Shown here in pieces: positions 24,893-32,299 of a stretch of 64,000 nucleotides of DNA. Origin of the DNA: Sphingobacteriales bacterium 44-15 (GTDB taxonomy: Bacteria; Bacteroidota; Bacteroidia; Chitinophagales; Chitinophagaceae). The notes beneath the pieces are model-generated. The model saw only the letters and a program-made list of their open reading frames with translations. It had not been told where the DNA came from and ran no database searches. Where the stretch lies: the NCBI GenBank assembly GCA_001899685.1, contig MKWG01000003.1, forward strand, positions 372,001 through 436,000, written 5' to 3'. The translations under genes and the position numbers were made by a program. Position 1 is the first letter of the stretch. Every line of letters begins with the position of its first letter.

Positions 24893-27040
24893 TTAAGCAA
24901 TAGGGGTGGCGCTCTTTTCCAGTTGCTGAATAGCGGCTTCTCTTATATCCAGCGCTTCTTTTCCCGCGATCATTTTATACATGTTATATGCGAAGAACAG
25001 ATGGGAAAGCCACATCAGGCTCCCGCCGATAGCACGCCACAACCAATAAGGAGCCATCTGCACCACGCCTTCTATAAAGGGCTTTCCGCTCATCCACAAC
25101 AAACCCTTGAGCGTGCCGCCATACATCAGTGGTATGGAGTAAAACATCAGTCCTATCAAAGCCAGCCAGAAATGCGCACCTACCGTGATCTGGGGCGGCT
25201 CTTTACCGGTAAGCCTCGGCACTACCGCATAAATGCATGCCCAGAGAAAAAAACAGATGATACCATACATGGTAAGATGAGAATGGGCTACCGTAAAATC
25301 CGTGAAATGCCATATCAGGTTCGTAAACCGGAATGCTTCGGCAGTACCCTGCATCGACCCGGTAAAATAGAAAATGATCCCTACCAGGAAAAAAGGCAGC
25401 GTATAGCTGTCGCTGACCTTGTACCAGGCGCCTTTGAATGTCATCAGGAAATTGGTGGTACCTGCAATTACCGGGATGGCCATACCCATACTTCCCACAA
25501 TGGCTACTGTTTGCAGCCACCAGGGAATAGCGCTGAAGACAAAATGATGAGAGCCGATCAGCGTATAAAACAGGATCTGTGTCCAGAAAGCCAGTATACC
25601 CAGGCTATAGGAATATATAGGCTTATTCAACTGCTGCGGAAGAAAATAATATACGATGCCCAGCGTAAACAGCATAAACCACATACCTACCCCCTGGTGC
25701 ATATAATATCCCTGGATAATGGTCTCCCCCAGCCCGTTTTGCCAACTGGGTATATAGGCTGCGAGCGCAATAACAATAGTGAAGATAATGGCAGCTACCA
25801 TATACCAGTTGGATATATATATTTCCCTGGTGGTACGGGCAGCAATAGTTTTTATATAATTATAAAGACTAAGCGCAAGCCCTATACCAAACAACAGCAT
25901 TACCGGCCAAACATACTCGCGATATTCTCCTCCCGCGTTGTTGATGCCTGCCATAAGACATATACTGCCTATAATAACGGAAGCATTGATCAGGTAAAGC
26001 GCATACCAGCCCATCTTTATGCTGAACAATTTAGTATTGCTCACCCGCGGCACAATATAATATCCCAAACCAAGCATGCCTAATGATGCCCAGCCCCAGA
26101 ATACAGAGTTGGTATGAACAGGGCGGAGCCTTCCAAAGCTCAGCCAGCTTACATGATCCGCATCAGGAGCAACAAACTTGATGCCTATATATTCGCCTAT
26201 GGTTGTTCCCAGCAGGAGCCAACATGTAGCACAGCCCAGGTACCAAAGCACCAGCCTTGACAACGACGGATCAATATTCGGTCTCGGAAGGGCTTTCTTT
26301 TTTACAGCAACTATCGGCACTCCCGCCTCCCGGTTTATATTCAGCAAACCTTTACTATCCTCCGCCGGTTCATTTCCCGAAAGCTCACGGTGTGTAAGGG
26401 AATAATCCAGCGCTGCTTTTCTTTTTCTTAATATCGTATCTACTTCCTCATCGGGTAAGTTTTGCAGGTATATTGCAAGCTTTTCGGCTTCTTCGCGGCG
26501 CAACCGGTTCCGCTGCTGGTTCATGGCATTCCTGATCTTGACAATAAGAATGGTAAGCGCAGCCAGTATAGGTATTAATACCAGCACAATAGTAATGATA
26601 ATGCCACTCTCGCTTAATAATGACCCGCTCTCTGTACCCGGAGCTGCCTGGGCTGTGGCAGTACTAACGGCAAGAAAAATAAAAACAGGTATCAATAAAA
26701 TAACAGAGTGCATGCCTCCCTGTATTTTTTTATTTTTATATCGCAGCAATCTCTCTATCTGCCGGCTGTTGAGCTGTAAAGTATGTTCCTTAAGTATGTT
26801 CTCCCTCTGCCTGTCATCCATTTTTCTATAATTTTTTCTCAGGGCGGCTACTTTATTTTTGAGCGCAAATGCAGCCGCAAGCAATGCGAATGCTATGATA
26901 AATATGAGCCATATTCCCGCTTTGGTTGAGCTAAAAGAAAAATGGGAAACCTTCATGTTTTGTGCCTGTGCAGCAGAAAAGCGCAACAGCCAGGGCGTGA
27001 TCAGCAGGATCCGGGCTGAAAAAAAAATAAACGATTTCAT
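24893..27040 (-). CDS. ccoN: cbb3-type cytochrome c oxidase subunit I with a ~250-aa N-terminal extension, 715 aa
   Basis: The catalytic part (about 255-700) carries the full CcoN set: low-spin haem His309 (RPVHTN) and His588, high-spin haem His586 (VAHSHLTMYG), CuB ligands His448, His498, His499 and the cross-link Tyr492. Spacing of His448, Tyr492 and His498 (44 and 6 residues) matches what I recall for CcoN, and separates it from NO reductase NorB. The first ~250 residues are unusual: a signal-like or membrane segment, a second at 43-60, a third at 110-130, a fourth at 147-168, with charged coiled regions between (RQRENILKEHTLQLNSRQIERLL). The promoter at 27143-27187 carries a palindromic operator. 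Confidence 0.92.
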   Translation of the reverse strand: MKSFIFFSARILLITPWLLRFSAAQAQNMKVSHFSFSSTKAGIWLIFIIAFALLAAAFALKNKVAALRKNYRKMDDRQRENILKEHTLQLNSRQIERLLRYKNKKIQGGMHSVILLIPVFIFLAVSTATAQAAPGTESGSLLSESGIIITIVLVLIPILAALTILIVKIRNAMNQQRNRLRREEAEKLAIYLQNLPDEEVDTILRKRKAALDYSLTHRELSGNEPAEDSKGLLNINREAGVPIVAVKKKALPRPNIDPSLSRLVLWYLGCATCWLLLGTTIGEYIGIKFVAPDADHVSWLSFGRLRPVHTNSVFWGWASLGMLGLGYYIVPRVSNTKLFSIKMGWYALYLINASVIIGSICLMAGINNAGGEYREYVWPVMLLFGIGLALSLYNYIKTIAARTTREIYISNWYMVAAIIFTIVIALAAYIPSWQNGLGETIIQGYYMHQGVGMWFMLFTLGIVYYFLPQQLNKPIYSYSLGILAFWTQILFYTLIGSHHFVFSAIPWWLQTVAIVGSMGMAIPVIAGTTNFLMTFKGAWYKVSDSYTLPFFLVGIIFYFTGSMQGTAEAFRFTNLIWHFTDFTVAHSHLTMYGIICFFLWACIYAVVPRLTGKEPPQITVGAHFWLALIGLMFYSIPLMYGGTLKGLLWMSGKPFIEGVVQMAPYWLWRAIGGSLMWLSHLFFAYNMYKMIAGKEALDIREAAIQQLEKSATPIA

Positions 27041-27142
27041 ATTAAGGATATAAATACCTTTTTATCTTTTTTAAAACAAAAGTTCATATGGCAAGTACCT
27101 GGCAAAACTGTATATCGCAGAGGCTCGTTTTGGTCAGCAGCA

Positions 27143-27187
27143 CAAAGCTACCAATTATTAAATCAATAAAAGACAAAAACATCTTTT
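27143..27187 (-). promoter_or_regulatory. promoter of ccoN with palindromic operator over the -33 box
   Basis: On the minus strand TAGCTTTG (27150-27143) is a -7 box and TTTG (27177-27174) a -33 box, 23 nt apart. The -33 box lies inside the 20-nt imperfect palindrome at 27168-27187 (on the plus strand AAAAGACAAAAACATCTTTT, arms AAAAGA/TCTTTT). The same palindrome type and promoter geometry occur upstream of the RIC gene (30747-30789). Confidence 0.6.
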
Positions 27188-27251
27188 ATTTTTTGACATA
27201 TTCAGATTTGCTTCGATGCCAGAGCAGCTTTAACTATCTATTTTTTCTCTC

Positions 27252-27578
27252 TCAAACTCCTAATTGCGCTCTTCCTTCTTCCGTCAGCATTTCAAAGCTC
27301 CATGGTGGGTCAAAAGTCAGGTTAATGTCTGCTTTCTTTCCGGGGAACGTCATTTCCAAAGCATTCTTCACTCCGTTGGTGATCGCTTCGCCCATAGGGC
27401 AATGGGGCGTGGAGAGGGTCATTGTTACAGAAATGCTGTCATCATCTCCGAATGCTATTTCATATATCAGTCCAAGATCTACCACATTTACAAAAAGCTC
27501 AGGATCTATTACATTATAGAGCGCCTGCTGCGCTTTAAGCTTTTCATTGGAGTATGGTTCTGTTAAGGAAATGATCAT
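27252..27578 (-). CDS. DUF59/MIP18-family metal-sulfur assembly factor, 108 aa
   Basis: The start at 27578 overlaps the stop of the upstream gene by 4 nt (ATGA), which fixes it against a longer frame. The protein shows the DUF59 pattern: YNVIDPELFVNVVDLGLIYEIAFGDDDSISVTMTLSTPHCPMGEAITNGV with the single Cys in HCPMG, and DPPWSFEMLTEEGRAQLG at the end. Members such as PaaD, SufT and MIP18 support iron-sulfur cluster assembly. Its coupling to an NnrS-like protein and next to RIC suggests a role in repairing or building metal centres under nitrosative or low-oxygen stress. Confidence 0.87.
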   Translation of the reverse strand: MIISLTEPYSNEKLKAQQALYNVIDPELFVNVVDLGLIYEIAFGDDDSISVTMTLSTPHCPMGEAITNGVKNALEMTFPGKKADINLTFDPPWSFEMLTEEGRAQLGV

Positions 27579-28843
27579 GATAATATTTTTGTTTTGTGCA
27601 ACAATACCTTCATCACATTTACAAAATACAACGTTGACAATATAAGCCACAGGCCTGACGCTATGCGAAAAACAATAACGTTATTCATCAGTATGGCAGT
27701 AGCAAGGAAAAGCAGCGCGATAATAAATATCCTGAACTGCCACTGCACCATCGGTTCACTGTACAGGTGCTTGGGCAGGGGCACTTTCACTTTCCCGGAG
27801 AGGGATTTGTAATGTCCGTTCCACACAATAAAAGGCAGCGTCTTAAAGGTTTTTCCAAGAATGATCCCCGTTATCCAACCCATGAATGCGAAAGTTCCGT
27901 ATAAGACAGTCCAGTGATACCCCCGGGCATTGACTACAACAGGTATCATAGCGATAGCAACGGCCAGGCACAACAACGCAACAAATGTCTGCTTCATCTG
28001 TATATCTGTTTTTTTTCTCACACGGTTGCGGAAAGTGTCATAAAGGTACAGGAACCAGCACACTACGCCTGCGGCTACCAATGCGGCATATAGCAGTATC
28101 CTGGCGGAGGTGATACTTCCAAAATAGCTTTCCGTTAAAAATAAAAGCAATCCTGCATTCTGCAACACACAGGCATACAGCAGCAATTTCTCTTTGGCTG
28201 ATTTTCCCAGCAGGAACATAGGCACCAGCTTACTGCTCACTCCCGTTATCAATTGCAGGAACCAGCCTGCCAGTCCGGCATGCGCATGGAGCTTCAATAT
28301 ATCCAGGTGGTTTTTCGTGAAAAAAGGATAGCTGAGATTGATCGTCATGAGCAGCCCGACTGTTACGGTGAACATAAGCCAGGTAGCAGAAGTAACAATG
28401 AACAGCCTGACAACAGAGTAATGACGGCATATCCTGCTTGTGAGCAGCGCATTGATGAAATAGGTCAGCGCGGAAAAAACCACAAGCGACCCTCCGCTTA
28501 TCATAAGCCACCCCGTTGTAAAAGTCCAGAATGAAAACACAAGGATAGCTGTGCCTCCCGTAAGGGTATACCAGCACAGGGAAGCAATAACAGGGCTGAA
28601 CAGATCGCGTTCACAAACAACAGGTAATAACTGGTGTGCGGCTCCGAAAATGATCATCGTTCCCCAGCCCAGCGCCGCCGTATGCACAATGGCCAGCAAA
28701 TGCGGGTTGAAATAATGCTGGCTCAAGGCGTCAGTGCTGATAAACAATAAAAAGCAAAGTATCCAAAAAGCACCGGCGCCCGTTGCATAAAACGGGAGCA
28801 CGGCGCTATTGGGAGGGGCTTTTCCTATATCAATGTCAGCCAT
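27575..28843 (-). CDS. NnrS-like / haem-copper-oxidase-related membrane protein, 422 aa
   Basis: About twelve membrane helices fill the sequence. Two His motifs resemble haem ligands of the NnrS and CcoN-like groups: AIVHTAALGWGTMIIFGAAHQLLPV (about 50-75) and LKLHAHAGLAGWFLQLITGVSSKLVPMF (about 183-211). The CuB ligand set of true oxidases is not seen, so catalytic oxygen reduction is unlikely. NnrS proteins relieve nitric-oxide stress; that role would fit its neighbours (DUF59, DUF2249, RIC), with which it forms a tight operon (4-nt overlap downstream, 9 nt upstream). Confidence 0.75.
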   Translation of the reverse strand: MADIDIGKAPPNSAVLPFYATGAGAFWILCFLLFISTDALSQHYFNPHLLAIVHTAALGWGTMIIFGAAHQLLPVVCERDLFSPVIASLCWYTLTGGTAILVFSFWTFTTGWLMISGGSLVVFSALTYFINALLTSRICRHYSVVRLFIVTSATWLMFTVTVGLLMTINLSYPFFTKNHLDILKLHAHAGLAGWFLQLITGVSSKLVPMFLLGKSAKEKLLLYACVLQNAGLLLFLTESYFGSITSARILLYAALVAAGVVCWFLYLYDTFRNRVRKKTDIQMKQTFVALLCLAVAIAMIPVVVNARGYHWTVLYGTFAFMGWITGIILGKTFKTLPFIVWNGHYKSLSGKVKVPLPKHLYSEPMVQWQFRIFIIALLFLATAILMNNVIVFRIASGLWLILSTLYFVNVMKVLLHKTKILS

Positions 28844-28852
28844 GAATGAATA

Positions 28853-29716
28853 TTACCGTGGTTCAGAAGTTGTATATGGTTTTTCAAATAAAATCATTTT
28901 TACATCCCCCTCGCCTATTGTATGAATATGTATCTCATAATGCTTATCCGCCAGCTCTTCCAGCAGGTATACCGGCACACGCTTGTGATGCACATATAAC
29001 ATGTGATCCCGTGGCAATGTTTTCAGTTCGTTCAGGATAGTATGCATGGGCTGGGGCATTTCTAAATGGCGAACATCTGCTTCCCGTATTTTTTCGCCGG
29101 GGAAATGTTGACGCACCGCTTCGAAACTACCGGCATCATCAAAGATAACATTGTCATGACTGCTCTCTTTTTCTTCCTCAGCGGCATTTTTTCTTTTCAG
29201 AAAATAGGTCAGGAATTCCTCTTCGCTGATCTTATCTACATAACTGCTTTCCGCTTTTCCCTGTTGCAATAAATGGATCAATGGCGTAGGTACAAAGCTG
29301 TTGATTACACAAAGTATTTTTCCCTCAGGAACATTTTTGAATTTGCCGAGTATCTCTTTCAGCGGATCCGTGCCGGATTCAATAACGGGGCGCACGTCCA
29401 GCCAAGTAATATCCGCCCGCCCTGCATCCAGCAGCCATCCGGGTTTAGGCTGCTGTGCTGTCTCTTTCGGTTGCATTACCTGTTCATATTCAAAACCGAG
29501 GGGCGTCAAAGCTGCTACAATATCACTTACGCTGCAACCGCCCATCTTTGCTGCTTCGGCTATAGTGACCCGTGCGGCCATTATTTTCCTGAGCACCGGA
29601 TTTCTCAAGCGATGAAAAGGCTTTGCTACTCCGGCAATTGCCTCAATGGAAGCCTTATCTGCTTTGATAAGCTCTGATATTTTAGTGGTATCGCTTATTT
29701 TAAACGGTTTGTCCAT
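28853..29716 (-). CDS. DUF1858 plus two DUF2249 domains, 287 aa
   Basis: The N-terminus (about 1-75) is DUF1858-like: ISDTTKISELIKADKASIEAI, PVLRKIMAARVTIAEAAKMGGCSVSDIVAAL. Two DUF2249 domains follow: WLDVRPVIESGTDPLKEILGKFKNVPEGKILCVINSFVPTPLIHLL (about 105-155) and HLEMPQPMHTILNELKTLPRDHMLYVHHKRVPVYLLEELADKHYEI (about 218-265). DUF2249 shares a fold with TusA-like sulfur carriers and appears with hemerythrin and NO-response genes. Its function here is unknown. It lies 9 nt upstream of the NnrS-like gene and 43 nt downstream of the RIC gene, all minus strand. Confidence 0.8.
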   Translation of the reverse strand: MDKPFKISDTTKISELIKADKASIEAIAGVAKPFHRLRNPVLRKIMAARVTIAEAAKMGGCSVSDIVAALTPLGFEYEQVMQPKETAQQPKPGWLLDAGRADITWLDVRPVIESGTDPLKEILGKFKNVPEGKILCVINSFVPTPLIHLLQQGKAESSYVDKISEEEFLTYFLKRKNAAEEEKESSHDNVIFDDAGSFEAVRQHFPGEKIREADVRHLEMPQPMHTILNELKTLPRDHMLYVHHKRVPVYLLEELADKHYEIHIHTIGEGDVKMILFEKPYTTSEPR

Positions 29717-29759
29717 GGCGAATCATTTTGATCTATCAGATGGATAGACGACTTCTGGT

Positions 29760-30713
29760 TCATTGTACATTTTCCCGCTCCGGCGCAATTGCCCTGGGGA
29801 AGAGAATATTATTTTCGACATGCAGACATTGCTGAAGATCATCTTCCATTTCCGCCAGCTTTTGATACAGGTAAGCGTATGAGTTGCAGGCGTCATCCGG
29901 CAGCTCATAATCATTGCTCAGCTTCCGGAAATATGCCAGGTCTGCCGCTATGATACTATGTTCCTTCTCCAGCACCAATACTGATTTCTTTATGATGCCC
30001 GCTTCATCAGGTATTGCTCCGGTAGCCGGACTTTTCCCAGATACACGCTGCTTGATCGCCGGGAAAACGATCTCTTCTTCTTTGCCAATATGTGTCAGCA
30101 GGTTTTGCAGAAAAGGAATTACGCCTTGAGCCAGCCTGTTTAACTCAGGGTGATAAACGCCGTGCCTTTGTGCAACCTTTTCTGCCAAACCGCTGATCAG
30201 TTCTGCATTCTCCTTTATATAACGGTGGTGCGTATTGCTGATATAATCACAAAGAAAATCAAGCTTCCATTTATTAAAGTCCTGGGAAGCGGAACGGGGC
30301 AGTTGTTCTGCATCTGCCAGCTCAGCTTTCAATGCTTCTTCACTGATAGCAGCTTCCGCCACTGCTTCCTGCAATGTTTTATTACCTCCGCAACTGTAAT
30401 CAATCCCCCTGGCTTTAAATACTGCAGCTTTACGCATGTCCTTTGCTGCTATCGATCCGATAGTCTCCCCATTATTGTCATTGGAGCGCTTGGCAATTTT
30501 TACCTGCCAGCGCTGAGGGCCCTGCTGAAGATATTCCCATGTAAAAATATTCCCACGCTCCCCTAAAAGCTGGTAGTACAATGGCTTGGGGTCATGGTCA
30601 TTATCTATGATAAAGTTTTCGCCCGCATCTAACTCATCAAAGTGCTTAAAAATAGTAGGATGTTTGAGCTTCGGCTCTATACGGGTAACATCCAGAATTG
30701 CTACTGCTACCAT
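29760..30713 (-). CDS. RIC/ScdA-type iron-sulfur repair protein with N-terminal DUF2249, 317 aa
   Basis: Three parts: a DUF2249 domain (about 1-78, ILDVTRIEPKLKHPTIFKHFDELDAGENFIIDNDHDPKPLYYQLL), a ScdA_N/DUF542 domain (about 86-150, GSIAAKDMRKAAVFKARGIDYSCGGNKTLQEA with the key Cys), and a hemerythrin-like four-helix domain (about 165-310) with His/Glu di-iron ligand motifs THHRYIKEN, HPEL, HIGKEEEIVFP, KEHSII and HVENNILFPR. RIC proteins restore iron-sulfur clusters damaged by NO or oxidation. The extra DUF2249 is a feature of Bacteroidota versions. It is first in the operon and is preceded by the operator at 30770-30789. Confidence 0.88.
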   Translation of the reverse strand: MVAVAILDVTRIEPKLKHPTIFKHFDELDAGENFIIDNDHDPKPLYYQLLGERGNIFTWEYLQQGPQRWQVKIAKRSNDNNGETIGSIAAKDMRKAAVFKARGIDYSCGGNKTLQEAVAEAAISEEALKAELADAEQLPRSASQDFNKWKLDFLCDYISNTHHRYIKENAELISGLAEKVAQRHGVYHPELNRLAQGVIPFLQNLLTHIGKEEEIVFPAIKQRVSGKSPATGAIPDEAGIIKKSVLVLEKEHSIIAADLAYFRKLSNDYELPDDACNSYAYLYQKLAEMEDDLQQCLHVENNILFPRAIAPERENVQ

Positions 30714-30746
30714 GTTCTTTATTTTATGAATGTTTTAATGCAGCAG

Positions 30747-30789
30747 CAAAATTACAGGACAATTCAAATAAAGGACAAATTTGTCTTTT
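30747..30789 (-). promoter_or_regulatory. promoter of the RIC operon with palindromic operator over the -33 box
   Basis: On the minus strand TAATTTTG (30754-30747) is the -7 box and TTTG (30779-30776) the -33 box, 21 nt apart. The 20-nt palindrome at 30770-30789 contains the perfect 12-nt core GACAAATTTGTC and covers the -33 box. About 22 of 27 positions, including the flanking TCTTTTATTTTTT, match the site upstream of ccoN, which has the same layout. Confidence 0.65.
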
Positions 30790-30799
30790 ATTTTTTTAG

Positions 30800-30813
30800 A
30801 TGATTTAAATCAT
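30800..30813. promoter_or_regulatory. perfect 14-nt palindrome, FNR-like site
   Basis: ATGATTTAAATCAT is fully symmetric and differs from the FNR consensus TTGATNNNNATCAA only at the outer positions. Its centre is about 64 nt upstream of the predicted RIC start point, a typical distance for an activator of the Crp/Fnr family. Binding is inferred. Confidence 0.45.
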
Positions 30814-31072
30814 GTGGTTATTCAATATTTTTTAGTAAAGTGTTGTTGGGAAGATGCCTCATGCTTCGGCAAATGATGGCTATGCGTGAAGATAGTGCCA
30901 AGAAGCAGCCTCAAGGTGGCATTGATGACTAACAATACTCACCGGAGATTGCTTCACCCGCCGCTACATTCATTCATGTCAGATCTTCATGCGGGCGGGT
31001 TCGCAAGGACGGTAAGAAGTTGAGTAATTGCATACTTTGCTTTAGTACAAGATTGTAAAATAAACCACCTTT

Positions 31073-31133
31073 GTCATTGCGAGCCGCTGCATGTATTCTA
31101 AAAATTAGGAATGATGCGCGGCGAAGCAATCCC
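31073..31133. repeat. REP-like element in a 600-nt spacer
   Basis: The spacer 30814-31328 has no convincing gene; a 60-codon minus-strand frame at 30974-31156 lies across the repeat and looks random. The stretch GTCATTGCGAGCCGC at 31073 and GCGGCGAAGCAATCCC ending at 31133 form an imperfect inverted pair around an AT-rich loop. The GTCATTGCGAG...GAAGCAATC type is a common dispersed palindrome in many bacteria. Confidence 0.5.
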
Positions 31134-31328
31134 TTGCATTTACGGCTATTGTTCACTTAACATCATTGTCGCAATGATTCGAAAGGACAGGCAAAGGGCT
31201 GATGATTTATAACTTTCGCAATAATTCAGGTTTACAAATAGTCCTCTTGCGACTACCCGGCTAATTTGAAATGCGTCCGGCCAATCTCACCTTTCCGGGG
31301 AATGATTATAAAATACAGGACGGGACTT

Positions 31329-32141
31329 TTACTTACGCTGCAAAGCATCCATGGCTTTCTTTACGCTGCCATGGCTCAGTAAGATACTCCTTGCTTCTTC
31401 ATAGTCTGCAATGCCGGCTTTGTCCATCAATATTTTTACGGCGCGGTCGGTGATCTTATCATTGATCAGGAGTACATTCACCATACTGTTATCTTCTACT
31501 CTTCCAAGCTGTATCATGGTGGTGGTGCTGATCATATCAAAGATCATCTTCTGGGCAGTACCGCATTTCATACGCGTGCTGCCGGTTACAAATTCCGGTC
31601 CCGTGATCACTTCTACCGGTATAGCCGCTGCAGCAGCAATGGGAGAGCCCGGGTTGCTGACGATACAACCGGCAGTAATATGATGCGCTTTACATTTTTT
31701 TAAGGCCTCAAGCACAAAAGGAGTGGTGCCGCTGGCAGAGATCCCCACCACAATATCTTTGGGAGAGATATTATATTCCAGCAATGCATTCCAGCCCGCT
31801 TCGGTATCATCTTCCTTTTCTTCCGGCGCTTCAATAAGATGTTCTACTCCGCCGGCAAGTATCACATTAACTATTCCTTTTTCAATGCCATAGGTAGTAG
31901 GCAACTCTATAGCATCAAGCACAGACAATCTGCCCCCGCTGCCGGCACCGAGATAAAACATCCGGCCGCCATTCCTCAGCTTTTCTACAATGGCTTTGAT
32001 CAATGCATTAAGCTGCGGTAGCACCTTTTCAATGGCCAATGCCACTTTTTTGTCCTCATTATTGATATTAGCAGTAAGCTCCTCTACCGGCATTTTTTCG
32101 AGATGCCTGTACAGTGAAGGTTGTTCGGTAATCCTGGTCAT
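31329..32141 (-). CDS. murQ: N-acetylmuramic acid 6-phosphate etherase
   Basis: The protein carries the SIS fold of MurQ: FYLGAGSGGRLSVLDAIELPTTYG near residue 60, DIVVGISASGTTPFVLEAL, and the family signature GPEFVTGSTRMKCGTAQKMIFDMIST. MurQ cleaves the lactyl ether of MurNAc-6-P to GlcNAc-6-P during cell-wall recycling. At 270 residues it is shorter than the ~298-residue E. coli enzyme, mainly at the C-terminus, which is normal for Bacteroidota. It stands alone between a repeat-rich spacer and a heptamer element. Confidence 0.93.
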   Translation of the reverse strand: MTRITEQPSLYRHLEKMPVEELTANINNEDKKVALAIEKVLPQLNALIKAIVEKLRNGGRMFYLGAGSGGRLSVLDAIELPTTYGIEKGIVNVILAGGVEHLIEAPEEKEDDTEAGWNALLEYNISPKDIVVGISASGTTPFVLEALKKCKAHHITAGCIVSNPGSPIAAAAAIPVEVITGPEFVTGSTRMKCGTAQKMIFDMISTTTMIQLGRVEDNSMVNVLLINDKITDRAVKILMDKAGIADYEEARSILLSHGSVKKAMDALQRK

Positions 32142-32182
32142 TGAGTATGTAATTAAATATTAAACGTAAATTATTAGTGCTG

Positions 32183-32299
32183 CGTCAAACGAGAAACGAG
32201 AGACGTGAGAGGCTGAATGTCAAAGGTGAAAATCTCACTTTTCACGTCTCTCATTTCTCTATTGCCTGCTCCTCCTCTTTATCGTCTCACTTTTCACGA
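32183..32299. repeat. heptamer inverted-repeat element, copy 5
   Basis: The left arm runs in seven 7-nt steps: GTCAAAC, GAGAAAC, GAGAGAC, GTGAGAG, GCTGAAT, GTCAAAG, GTGAAAA. The right side is a longer complementary array that ends directly at the topoisomerase gene stop (32300). Inner stem: AGAAACGAGAGACGTG against one-mismatch complement. The left edge has the shared GCTGCGTCAAAC boundary. Confidence 0.8.

Noticed and set aside
24923-26083. 386-codon plus-strand frame opposite ccoN
   Set aside because: Its translation is rich in His, Gln and Pro with no domain, while the minus strand carries a complete CcoN with all metal ligands.
24893-27040. Nitric oxide reductase NorB instead of CcoN
   Set aside because: The His-Tyr-His-His arrangement (His448, Tyr492, His498, His499) is that of cbb3 oxidases; NorB lacks the cross-link Tyr and has different glutamates.
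30974-31156. 60-codon minus-strand frame
   Set aside because: It runs across a REP-like repeat, has no signal or domain and no promoter.
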